Below are positions 24,398-32,116 of a stretch of 55,837 nt of DNA, one piece after another; position 1 is the first letter of the stretch, and each line of letters opens with the position of its first letter. The position numbers were made by a program, and so were the translations under genes. The stretch spans positions 1-55,837 of the forward strand of contig JADJVF010000027.1 in the NCBI GenBank assembly GCA_016716705.1. The letters are read 5' to 3'. Source of the DNA: Holophagales bacterium. GTDB lineage: Bacteria > Acidobacteriota > Thermoanaerobaculia > UBA5066. The notes under the pieces are model-generated. The model was not told where the DNA came from. It made no database searches and saw only the letters and a list, made by a program, of their open reading frames with translations.

Positions 24398-25369
24398 ATG
24401 CAAACGAGTTCTTCCCCCTCCCCTCGCCCGGACCTCTCCGTCGTCGTCGTCGTCGGGCCGTTGCGGGAGCGCGCCGCGGGCTGCCTTGCGTCTCTGCTGG
24501 CGCAGGACGAGGTCGCGCGCATGGAGGTCCTCCTCGTCGACCTCCGCGCCGACCTCCCCCCCGTCGCAGGGGCGGAGCACTCCGCGGTCGTCACGCTCCC
24601 CATGCCGCCCGACACGAGCTTCGCCGAGGCCCGCGTGGCGGCGATCCGTGCGGCCCGCGGCTCGGCCGTCGCCCTCGTGGAGGAGCACAGCCGCGCCCTT
24701 CCCGGCTGGGCGGCCGCCGTCCTCGCGGCGCACGCGGACGGCTGGGCCGCCGTCGCCTCGGAGATGCACGTTGCGAATCCCGGCATCGGAGCGGCCGACA
24801 TCAACGGCGTGATGAACTACGGCCTCTTCGCCCCTCCCCTCCGGCGTGGCGAGGGGACGATGGCCCCTCCCTTTCACACGAGCTTCTCCCGGGCCGCGCT
24901 CGTCGGCCTCGGCGACGCTCTCGAGTCCGCCGCCTTCTCCGACATCTGCCTCTGGGACGAGGTCCGGCTGAGGGGGGGCCGCCTCTGGCAGGAGCCGGCG
25001 GCCCGGCTCGCCCACATCAACGAGACGACCCTCCGGGCTCCGCTCGTCGCCGATTACCACTTCCACCGTTACTGGGTCGGCTACAGGAAGGTGCACGAGG
25101 GGTGGTCCCTCGCGCGAACGCTGGCCGTTCTGCTCTTCGTCCCCCTGTATCCGGCCTACTACCTCTGGCTCTACGCGAAGAGGCTGCAAGAGCGGGACCC
25201 GGCGCTCGCACGCCTCCTCAGGCGTCACCCCCTTCACGTCTACCTGCGCCAGCTGGGTCCCGCCGTCGGGCAGGCCGTCGGGCTTCTCTTCGGCCCCGGC
25301 GACGCTGCCCGCCGCTTCACCCGCTACGAGATCGTCGAGCCGAGGGGCACCTCGGCGGGCTCCCTGTAG
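24398..25369 (+). CDS. Glycosyltransferase family 2-like protein
   Basis: 323 residues. N-terminal GT-A-like half: PDLSVVVVVGPLRERAAGCLASLLAQ, MEVLLVDLRAD, and FAEARVAAIRAARGSAVALVEEHSRALPGW, matching the arrangement of GT2 enzymes, although the usual DxD is replaced by VEEHSRALP. A later acidic-helix segment (SFSRAALVGLGDALESAAFSDICLWDEVRLRGGRLWQEPAARLAHI) resembles the GT2 acceptor side (ED/WDEVRLR). A hydrophobic hairpin near residue 250 (ALAVLLFVPLYPAYYLWLYAKRL) may anchor it. It follows the transporter by about 90 bases. No full sugar-nucleotide motif is visible, so the donor is unknown. Confidence 0.65.
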   Translation: MQTSSSPSPRPDLSVVVVVGPLRERAAGCLASLLAQDEVARMEVLLVDLRADLPPVAGAEHSAVVTLPMPPDTSFAEARVAAIRAARGSAVALVEEHSRALPGWAAAVLAAHADGWAAVASEMHVANPGIGAADINGVMNYGLFAPPLRRGEGTMAPPFHTSFSRAALVGLGDALESAAFSDICLWDEVRLRGGRLWQEPAARLAHINETTLRAPLVADYHFHRYWVGYRKVHEGWSLARTLAVLLFVPLYPAYYLWLYAKRLQERDPALARLLRRHPLHVYLRQLGPAVGQAVGLLFGPGDAARRFTRYEIVEPRGTSAGSL

Positions 25370-25427
25370 ATGGATAGGCGGTAGGGCCTCCCGCGGGCCG
25401 GGGCGGTGAGCAGGCGGGGCCCCCAGG

Positions 25428-26108
25428 TCAAGTGGGCAGGGCGATGTGGATCGCGATCGCGGAGTTGGCCCACCACCGTCGCGTGTTCGCGGCGACCTTC
25501 GCCGCCGCCCGCTCGGTCATCCCGCGCGCCCGGAGTTCCCGGAACACGGTCTTCCCTCGCTTCCACTGCTTCAGCTGCAGGCAGCGCAGCTTGTGCCGGA
25601 TCCACTTGTCGGTCCGAGAAGACGCCGGGGGTATCCGCCTGCTTGAAGTACTCCTTCACCCTGCAGAACCCTTGAGCTCCTCAGCTCCGCGCCCTTCCGG
25701 CCGCTTCACGCCTTCTGCTCGCAGCTTGACGACCTTGCCCGCGGCCCAGGCCGTGCCGAGGAAGTCCCGCCTGTCGCTACCACGCGCTCTTGTCTGTGAC
25801 CGAGCCGCGGCGAAGCCTCAGCCCCGCCAGCCCGTTCCCCGCTGCCGAGACGCGGGCGTAGCGGCGCCTCGACCTCCCCCAGAGCACGTTGGCCAGCAGG
25901 GGCGACAGCGGTCCGCCCTGCGGCGTCCCTTCGTGTCGCTCCACCACCACCCCCGAGACCATCACCCCGGCCTCGAGGTAGCGGCGGATCAACCCCAGCA
26001 CCCTCTTGTCCCGACGCTCCACCCCCCATCATGATGTCGTGGTTGACCCGGTCAACTTGCAGGCCAGGGGGGCCCGGCCGGAAGCCGTACTGTGGGTCGG
26101 AGAATCCG
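25428..26108 (-). pseudogene. Eroded group II intron reverse transcriptase/maturase remnant
   Basis: Reading the minus strand in three frames gives, in the correct family order: FSDPQYGFRPG (~26105-26070), DRVNHDIMM (~26045-26020), RRDKRVLGLIRRYLEAG and EGTPQGGPLSPLLANVL (25890-26010), DKSA (~25790), RRDFLGTAW (~25765), and the maturase (X) segment DKWIRHKLRCLQLKQWKRGKT ending at TGA 25428. These are signature blocks of group II intron-encoded proteins. About 35 residues are missing between FRPG and DRVNHD, and about 100 between LLANVL and KSA, including the catalytic YADD. Several single-base shifts separate the pieces. It cannot encode an active enzyme. I did not find convincing intron domains V/VI after the end of the frame. 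Confidence 0.85.
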
Positions 26109-26120
26109 GGCCCAACACCA

Positions 26121-26138
26121 CCCCCCCCCCCCCCCCCC
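26121..26138. repeat. Homopolymer tract of 18 C
   Basis: Eighteen consecutive C on the plus strand, directly between the reverse-transcriptase remnant and the mtrB terminator. No comparable homopolymer occurs elsewhere in the window. It may be a true slippage-prone tract or an assembly artefact at a repeat junction. Confidence 0.9.
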
Positions 26139-26145
26139 GGCCGGC

Positions 26146-26175
26146 AAAAGCGCCCCCGCCTTGCGGCGGGGGCGC
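26146..26175 (-). terminator. Rho-independent terminator after the porin-cytochrome operon
   Basis: An 11-bp perfect stem, GCGCCCCCGCC / GGCGGGGGCGC (26150-26160 with 26165-26175), loop TTGC, followed on the minus strand by TTTT. It lies 26 bases beyond the stop of the mtrB-like gene. Confidence 0.85.
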
Positions 26176-26201
26176 GAAAGGCCCCGGGAAGAATCGGGCC
26201 G

Positions 26202-28148
26202 TTACGGGTGGATGCGAAGGTAGAGGCCGTACCGGTTCGCCCGGTAGTCCGCCCCCGTCCCGTAGGACCGGTTCTTCTCGGTGTAGTCGTCGAGGTCCCA
26301 CTCCGCCGCGATGCCAACGATCTTCGAGAGCTCCAGGTCGGCACGCACGCGCGCCTTTTCGAGCTCGTAAGGGAAGCTGCCCTCGTTCTCGAAATGGCGA
26401 AGGAGCGCCTCGATGGTGAACGGCTTGAGGTTGAAGGTGAATCCGCCCTCCAGGGTGTCGCCGCTCTCGGTGTAGGCCGACGTCGCGGTCGTCCAGGACT
26501 GCGGGATGCGATACGGGATGGACGTGTCCCCTTCGAAACGCCCCGCGCCGACCCGGAAGCGGAGCCACTGCCAGGGGGACACCTCGAGGTCGCCGGCATA
26601 CGTGTTCCAGGAGCCGTCGTAGCCGTAGCCCGGGTCGTCGTTGGTCGCGTCGACCGTCTCGGCCGTGGCCCCGATGCGCAGCCACTTCACCGGCTCCCAT
26701 GCGCCCCGAAGGCGCAGCCGGTCGCGGTCGAGGTAGTCGGTCCTGACGACGGCGTTGTCCGCCGTCGCCGTCACGTAGTCGACGCCGAGCGTGATGCCCG
26801 AGAGCTTGAACAGGAGCCCCGCGTCCACCGTCTGGACCTTGCGCTTGTAGCTGCCACCCTGCCCGCCGGGGATCACGACCTCGGAGGCGTCGTTGGCGAC
26901 GGTGATGTCGGCGGAGTTGTCGGTGTAGCCGACGCGGATCGAGAAGGGCCCGAGGATCTTCAGGCTGGCGCGCACGTCGAAGATGTCCTCGACGCGCTCC
27001 ATCCGGGTCCTCGACTCGATGATCGTCTGGATGTCCGGCGGGTCGATCGCGGGGAAGGTCATGACCCCGCCGTAGAGGTCGCTGACGAGCGAGTAGCCGT
27101 CGAGATCCCGGCTCCGGCGGCTGTAGCCCGCCGAGACGTCGAAGCCCGAGGAGATGTGCACGTCGGCACGGATGCCGCCCCGCCAGTAGAGCGCCTCGGA
27201 GGTGGCCGAGGAGGTCTCCGCGAGGGTCGCGAAGTACCGCTGGATCTCGTAGGAGACCAGGCTCCCCGAGAGGTTCTCCTTCTGGTCGTCCTCGCCCTCC
27301 GAGTTGGCCCGGACGTAGGTGCCCGTGAGGCGCACCGCGGTGCCGAGCTTGGCCGTCACGACGGCCGTGGTGACCGGCGTGTCGACGTCGGTCGTCGACG
27401 TGCGCGTCAGCGACGAGAGGGTGATGGGAACGTTCAGGATCGTGCCGGGATAGTTGCCGGCGCCCGCGCCCGCGGCCAGGGACGACGTCTCCGTGCCCCG
27501 GTACTGCCGCCAGCCCTGCAGGACCTGGCCCGAGACCGGCCCGGCGTCGAACGCGACGCCGAGGCGGAACTCGGTTTCCTTGTCGTTCAGGTCGTGGTTC
27601 AGCGCGAACTCGTCCTGCCCCACGTGGTAGGTCGTCAGGCCCGGGCCCGAGTACTTGCTGTAGCTGTAGCCGATCAGCGGACGGATCGCCTTGCCGGGCA
27701 GGATCTCGAGGTCGACGTCGACGGAGTCGCGCTTCCGGTCGAACCGGTGCTGGCTGTCGAGAACGCCTTTCTCGAGGAAGGGATTGGCGATGGTCGGGTA
27801 GTTGGAGTAGTGCTCGCTGTGCCGGTACGCGGCGTTCAGCTTCCAGTAGCCGGTCCGCCCCGCCTCGACGCGGAGCATCCCGTTGGGGCCGATGCCGAGG
27901 TCGGCGGCGTCGATGCGGAAATGGTCGATGGCGTTCGTGCCGCGGATGTCGCCGAGACCGTAGGAGAGGGCGCGGATCTGGAAGCCCTCGCGCTCGTTGA
28001 CCTGGTTGCGGTACATCTCTTCGTTGCCGGAGACGTCGGTCCAGCGATAGCCCAGCTCGACGTCGAGGGGGACGTCCTGCGCGACGGCGACGCCGGACAG
28101 GAGGAGCGCCGGAAGCAGGGCCGCGAGGAGGAATCGGTTGGTTTTCAT
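26202..28148 (-). CDS. MtrB/PioB-like outer-membrane beta-barrel protein
   Basis: 648 residues. Start at ATG 28148 with GGAGGG upstream; the frame continues further but that part is antisense-register DNA of the cytochrome gene. Signal peptide MKTNRFLLAALLPALLLSG...VAQ. The whole mature protein is alternating polar/aromatic beta strands (VELGYRWTDVSGNEEMYRNQVN near the start, RANRYGLYLRIHP at the end), with the predicted 26-28 strands of an MtrB-type porin. The N-terminal pattern (YRWTDVSGNEEMYRNQVNEREGFQIRALSY) is that of decaheme-associated barrels. No cysteine is seen; CXXC of classical MtrB is absent. It is last in the mtrC-mtrA-mtrB-like order and would sheath the decaheme protein so electrons can cross the outer membrane. 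Confidence 0.85.
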   Translation of the reverse strand: MKTNRFLLAALLPALLLSGVAVAQDVPLDVELGYRWTDVSGNEEMYRNQVNEREGFQIRALSYGLGDIRGTNAIDHFRIDAADLGIGPNGMLRVEAGRTGYWKLNAAYRHSEHYSNYPTIANPFLEKGVLDSQHRFDRKRDSVDVDLEILPGKAIRPLIGYSYSKYSGPGLTTYHVGQDEFALNHDLNDKETEFRLGVAFDAGPVSGQVLQGWRQYRGTETSSLAAGAGAGNYPGTILNVPITLSSLTRTSTTDVDTPVTTAVVTAKLGTAVRLTGTYVRANSEGEDDQKENLSGSLVSYEIQRYFATLAETSSATSEALYWRGGIRADVHISSGFDVSAGYSRRSRDLDGYSLVSDLYGGVMTFPAIDPPDIQTIIESRTRMERVEDIFDVRASLKILGPFSIRVGYTDNSADITVANDASEVVIPGGQGGSYKRKVQTVDAGLLFKLSGITLGVDYVTATADNAVVRTDYLDRDRLRLRGAWEPVKWLRIGATAETVDATNDDPGYGYDGSWNTYAGDLEVSPWQWLRFRVGAGRFEGDTSIPYRIPQSWTTATSAYTESGDTLEGGFTFNLKPFTIEALLRHFENEGSFPYELEKARVRADLELSKIVGIAAEWDLDDYTEKNRSYGTGADYRANRYGLYLRIHP

Positions 28149-28159
28149 TTCCGTCCCTC

Positions 28160-29047
28160 CTACTTCAGCAGCTTCGGCGACCGGTTCGAACCGTGGACCG
28201 CCACGTGGCAGGTCGTGCAGTTCTGCCACCGCGGGAGGGTGATGTTGTGGGTCGCCGGGGGCTGCGAGCCGAGGGCGCCCGACGCCAGCGTCGAGTGGCA
28301 CTCGAGGCACAGCTGGGAGACCTTGGATCGCGTCAGCATCTTCGGGTTGTTCGAGCCGTGAGGCTCGTGGCAGGTCAGGCAGCCGCCCGTCATGCCGCCG
28401 ACCGTCGGGCCGACGTGCTCGTAGACGAACGGTCCTCTCTTCTCGTTGTGGCAGGTCAGGCACGGCAGCTCGCCCTGCCGCGTCAGCTTGAGCGCGCCCT
28501 CGCCCTTGCGCCCGTGGGGCTGGTGGCAGGAGGCGCAGGTGAAGCCGCCGCGGTCGAGGTGGTGGGTGTACGCCTTGCTCCTCAGCGAGGAGGTCTGCCC
28601 GGGGTGGCAGGAGTTGCAGAGCTCCGTCTGCCTCTTCGCGAGGAGCTTCGGCTCCCTCGCCTGCGGCGTGTGGACGGAGTGGCAGGTGAGGCAGTTCACG
28701 ACTTCCGTGGAGCCGTGGACCCCGTCACGGTAGGAAAGGTGCTCGGTGGTGACGTCGTGACACGTCAGGCAGGTCTCGGCGCCCTTGGCGCCGTGGAGGC
28801 CCTTGATGAGCGTCTTGTCGCCCCCCGCCTCCATGTGGGCCTTCCCGTCGCCGTGGCAGCTCGCGCACGCCGCGTCGCCGGGCAGCTCGCAGGCCGCACG
28901 CCCGTGCGGGTTCGCGGCGAACGTCTTCGACTGCTCGTGGCAGTCTCCGCAGCTCGGCGCCTCTGCTGCTCGGGCCGTCCGACCGATTCCCGTCACCCCG
29001 AGGACCAGGAGAACGAGGCCGGTGAGGCCAATGGGTCGTTTCACCAT
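28160..29047 (-). CDS. Periplasmic decaheme cytochrome c, DmsE/MtrA type
   Basis: 295 residues with a signal peptide (GLVLLVLGVTGIGRTARA-A). I count ten CXXCH heme motifs: CGDCH, CASCH, CLTCH, CLTCH, CNSCH, CASCH, CLTCH, CLTCH, CLECH, CTTCH, spread over residues ~33-285 at the regular spacing of MtrA-like wires. Many are followed by histidine-rich segments supplying the distal ligands (SVHTPQ, QPHGRKGEG, EPHGSNN). In porin-cytochrome complexes this protein sits inside the barrel and passes electrons from periplasmic carriers to the extracellular cytochrome. It is 11 bases from the barrel gene and 88 from the upstream decaheme gene. Confidence 0.93.
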   Translation of the reverse strand: MVKRPIGLTGLVLLVLGVTGIGRTARAAEAPSCGDCHEQSKTFAANPHGRAACELPGDAACASCHGDGKAHMEAGGDKTLIKGLHGAKGAETCLTCHDVTTEHLSYRDGVHGSTEVVNCLTCHSVHTPQAREPKLLAKRQTELCNSCHPGQTSSLRSKAYTHHLDRGGFTCASCHQPHGRKGEGALKLTRQGELPCLTCHNEKRGPFVYEHVGPTVGGMTGGCLTCHEPHGSNNPKMLTRSKVSQLCLECHSTLASGALGSQPPATHNITLPRWQNCTTCHVAVHGSNRSPKLLK

Positions 29048-29135
29048 CTCAGTCCTCTCTCCGGGCGGCGCGCAGCACGCGCCAGCCGGGAGGCCCGCCC
29101 CCCGATCGATGCCGGGGGGCGGGCGTCCTCAGTAG

Positions 29136-31100
29136 TTAGCGGGCGTGGGAGACCGCGACGGACCACTCGGAGGTGGCACCGTGGCACGCGCCACAGGCTT
29201 CGCCGAAGACCGCCGTGTTGAGGTATGCGTGGGCCTCGGCGTCACGCGTGTCGTGGCAGCCGAGGCAGGCGGCCGTGCCGGGACCCTGCGGCGTGAAGTA
29301 GTCGCGCTTGGTGACGACGTTGAGGGCGCCGGTGACGACCGGGAGGTTCGCCGTCGCCTGGGACGTGTGGCACGCCAGGCAGTTGCGGCGGTCGCCGGGG
29401 TAGAGGACCTCGTTGAACGAGTACGGCGTGCCGCCGTAGCCGTAAATCGTGTAGTCCTGGGTGAGCTCTTCGCCCGAGTGGATCCGGTGGATCATGCGGG
29501 CCATCTGGATCGACTCGGGGACGCTGCCGGCCGGACGGCGGGACGAGTCGTCGCCGTTCGGGGCGTGGCAGAGGAGGCACTCGGCGACCGCCAGGCGCTG
29601 GCCGCCGTGCAGCGGGAGCCAGTCGTGGCACTTCAGGCACTTCGCCTGGTCGACGACCGTCCGGCGGGCGACGACGGCGCCCGTGGAGGCGGCGTTGAAG
29701 AGCGGGTTGAACGCGCCCTCGTTGAACGTGACGCCGTTGACGGTGACGGAGCGGCGGGCCTCCATGGAGAACGTGAGCGTCCCCTTGAAAGTCGTCGGGA
29801 CGGCCCAGGTCATCGTGTAGGCGGCCGTCGTGCCGTTGAAGGTCGCGCCAGAGGCGTTCTCACGAACGTTCGGCCACGTGGCGTAGTCGGTCGTCGGGCC
29901 GGCCACGAGGACGTTGACGTTCGAGCCGAAGGGCTTCGGGTCGAGGATCTTGCCGTCGTTCTCGGTCAGCTTGAAGGTGACGACCGGCTTCTGGCCGGGG
30001 GCCGTGTTCGTGACGGAGAGGATCTCGGCCTTCAGGCCCTTGAGCTGCTTGGACTCGAGGGGGAGCGTGTGGGCGCCCTTGATCGAGGCGTCGAACTCCT
30101 GCCCGCTGTCGGGGATGTGGCACTTGGCGCACTGCGAGTCGTCGGTCTGGGCCGGGTGGCTCGTGCCGGCGGTGAAGTCGACGCCGGCGTGGCAGCCGCC
30201 GCACACCTGGCGACCGGGCTTCGTCAGGTAGACGGTGCCCTGCGGCTGCTTCGGATCGTGGCAGGCCTCGCAGTTGTTCAGGTAGTACTGCGGGTAGGTG
30301 ATCTCGCCGACGTCCTCGAGGTTCGAGGAGTGGATCCGGTGCCAGATCCCCATGTCGAATTCCTGGAGGCTCCCCACCATGTCGTTCTTGTTGTGGCAGA
30401 GGGCGCAGGTCTTCGCCTCGCGGTAGTTGCTGCCGTGGCCCACGATCGGGTCGTGGCAGGCGTTGCACTTCGCGGTGGTCGTGACGGCCCAGGTCGTCGC
30501 CGCGGCGCCGGTGGCCGGGACGAAGTCCTTGAACACGTTCACGTAGTAGGACTTCCCGAGGTAGGCGGTCATGTCCCGGTTGCCGGTGCACGCGAGCGTC
30601 ATCGGCTTGTTCACGTCGAAGGCCGGCATCGTCGTCGCGAACGTGTACTTGTACTTGCCGGCGCCGAGGTCGACCCACGTGCCCGTGTTGTCACGGGACG
30701 GGTTGCCGTTCGACGAGTTGATGAGGTCGTCGTAGTAGCCCGAGGCCGCGTCCCACACCGAGGGGATGAAGCGCAGGGAGACGACGCCCGGGGTCGTGCC
30801 GCCCAGCCGGTCGAGCGGCTGGTTGAAGTCGTCCGTCATCGTGATCTCGACGCTCGGCTTCTTGCCGGGCGCCATGTCGGTGACGGTTCCGATCGTGACC
30901 TTGAGGCCGGGGCGGATGAAGTCCATCTGACTCTGGGTCAGGTAGTACTCCTTGTCCCCGGGCGTGTAGACGCTCACGGTCTGTGGGTCGACCGTGACCG
31001 CAGCTCGTCCGCCCGCTCGGGTTTCGGGCGGGACGGACGACGGGATCGCGAGCGTCCCCGCCGCCAGGACGAACATCAGTCCGCGCTGCAGAAGTGACAT
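29136..31100 (-). CDS. OmcA/MtrC family decaheme c-type cytochrome
   Basis: 654 residues. Ten CXXCH motifs fall in two groups of five: CNACH, CALCH, CEACH, CGGCH, CAKCH (residues ~211-325) and CLKCH, CLLCH, CLACH, CLGCH, CGACH (~487-637). Each pentaheme group follows a beta-rich domain (~35-200 and ~350-480), the four-domain arrangement of MtrC/OmcA. The start context AAGGAGGAGATCCC-ATG is strong. The N-terminus (MSLLQRGLMFVLAAGTLAIP) is a plausible signal peptide, but there is no lipobox cysteine, whereas Shewanella MtrC is a lipoprotein; surface attachment must be different or the start is wrong. Expected role: terminal extracellular electron transfer to metals, minerals or electrodes. First gene of the operon. 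Confidence 0.92.
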   Translation of the reverse strand: MSLLQRGLMFVLAAGTLAIPSSVPPETRAGGRAAVTVDPQTVSVYTPGDKEYYLTQSQMDFIRPGLKVTIGTVTDMAPGKKPSVEITMTDDFNQPLDRLGGTTPGVVSLRFIPSVWDAASGYYDDLINSSNGNPSRDNTGTWVDLGAGKYKYTFATTMPAFDVNKPMTLACTGNRDMTAYLGKSYYVNVFKDFVPATGAAATTWAVTTTAKCNACHDPIVGHGSNYREAKTCALCHNKNDMVGSLQEFDMGIWHRIHSSNLEDVGEITYPQYYLNNCEACHDPKQPQGTVYLTKPGRQVCGGCHAGVDFTAGTSHPAQTDDSQCAKCHIPDSGQEFDASIKGAHTLPLESKQLKGLKAEILSVTNTAPGQKPVVTFKLTENDGKILDPKPFGSNVNVLVAGPTTDYATWPNVRENASGATFNGTTAAYTMTWAVPTTFKGTLTFSMEARRSVTVNGVTFNEGAFNPLFNAASTGAVVARRTVVDQAKCLKCHDWLPLHGGQRLAVAECLLCHAPNGDDSSRRPAGSVPESIQMARMIHRIHSGEELTQDYTIYGYGGTPYSFNEVLYPGDRRNCLACHTSQATANLPVVTGALNVVTKRDYFTPQGPGTAACLGCHDTRDAEAHAYLNTAVFGEACGACHGATSEWSVAVSHAR

Positions 31101-31225
31101 GGGATCTCCTCCTTCAAACCGTGTCGCAAGGATTTGGGTGTGAAATGGTGCGCATCACCGAAAAAATTCCAACGGCGAATGCTAATCGGATTCGGGACCG
31201 GCGAGGGGCGGAAGGATCCTCGAAA

Positions 31226-31249
31226 AGCCAAAATGATGCAGTCGCATCA
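31226..31249 (-). terminator. Weak hairpin between nrde and the cytochrome operon
   Basis: TGATGC-GACT-GCATCA (31234-31249) followed on the minus strand by ATTTTGGCTTTT. It could end the NRDE transcript; its symmetric form and position ~130 bases before mtrC could equally make it an operator. The 190-base region is AT-rich compared with its surroundings and probably holds the operon promoter; I cannot assign a -35/-10 pair. Confidence 0.45.
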
Positions 31250-31290
31250 GCCCTCCGGGGAGTCGGATTCAGGGGTCTTGAAGCCCGTTC

Positions 31291-32097
31291 TCAGGACCGG
31301 ACGTCGGAGGCCTTTTCGGCTTGGCCCCAGCCCCGAAAGCCGAGCTCGAACCGGGCCGTGCCCGTCTCGAAAAAGCCCTCGTCGAACCGTCGCTCGAGCA
31401 TGGTCGCGCGACCGGTCGACGCCACCAGGAGCAGAGTCGTCCCCCGCGTCCCGTACCCCGGGGCCGCGATGAACGGGGACGAGAGGATTCGCTCCGTGGC
31501 GAGGCCGACCCCGGTGTCGGGAAGCTCCCCGTCCTGCGCTGGCTCCCGGTCGGCCAGGAGGGCGAAGAGTTCTTCGGGATCGATCTCGTCCTCACGCTCG
31601 AGGATCCGGGTCAGCCCCGTCACCGACCGCCGCACCTTCGGCCAGGGCGTGTCGAGGAGCGCGTTCGACACCGCGTGGACGCCGGCCTCGACCTCGCGCG
31701 GCTCACCCCCGGCGTTCGAGAACCAGCCGAGCCGGCCGTTCGCGGCCGCGAGGAGGTTGAAGCCGTTACGCCGGCTCCCCTCCGCGGCGAGGCGCCTCAG
31801 GTGAGAGACCGGTTCCTCCACGCTCGCGAGGAACCGGACGGCGAGCTCGCCCCGCGACGGGGCCGAAGGGTCGAAGGCTCGCGGGTCGCGGACGTTCGTC
31901 AGGGCCGCGAAGCGCCCGGAACGCGTCACGCCCATCCACGTCCCGCCCGCCACGAGGTCGCGCCCCGCCAGCATTCCGTCGTACCCCTGCCAGAACGCGG
32001 CAGGCTCGGAGGGACGGGCGACGAACTCGTCCCGGTTCGCCGCCACGACGAGGGGATAGCGCGGGTGGGCGTGAAGCCCGAAAACGATGAGGCACAT
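31291..32097 (-). CDS. TANGO2/NRDE family protein
   Basis: 268 residues from ATG 32097. The Asn-Arg-Asp-Glu signature is in the N-terminal strand MCLIVFGLHAHPRYPLVVAANRDEF, with the invariant Cys2 that makes this an Ntn-hydrolase-like fold. Later motifs AGRDLVAGGTWMGVTRSGRFAALTNVRDP and SRGELAVRFL are the standard family blocks. The human relative TANGO2 affects Golgi organisation and heme/lipid handling; the bacterial role is unknown. Position beside a multiheme cytochrome operon is suggestive only. It starts 19 bases after the coiled-coil gene upstream. Confidence 0.88.
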   Translation of the reverse strand: MCLIVFGLHAHPRYPLVVAANRDEFVARPSEPAAFWQGYDGMLAGRDLVAGGTWMGVTRSGRFAALTNVRDPRAFDPSAPSRGELAVRFLASVEEPVSHLRRLAAEGSRRNGFNLLAAANGRLGWFSNAGGEPREVEAGVHAVSNALLDTPWPKVRRSVTGLTRILEREDEIDPEELFALLADREPAQDGELPDTGVGLATERILSSPFIAAPGYGTRGTTLLLVASTGRATMLERRFDEGFFETGTARFELGFRGWGQAEKASDVRS

Positions 32098-32116
32098 GTC
32101 GCGCCGGTCTGCTCGT

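Noticed and set aside
25370..25660. A 111-codon minus-strand frame at the end of the intron relic as a separate gene
   Set aside because: It is the wrong frame for the maturase segment, which reads clearly one frame away.
29145..31097. A 650-codon open frame antisense to the decaheme mtrC-like gene
   Set aside because: It mirrors the real gene's extent, has Arg/Val/Gly-biased composition typical of antisense frames in GC-rich DNA, and no recognisable domain or RBS.
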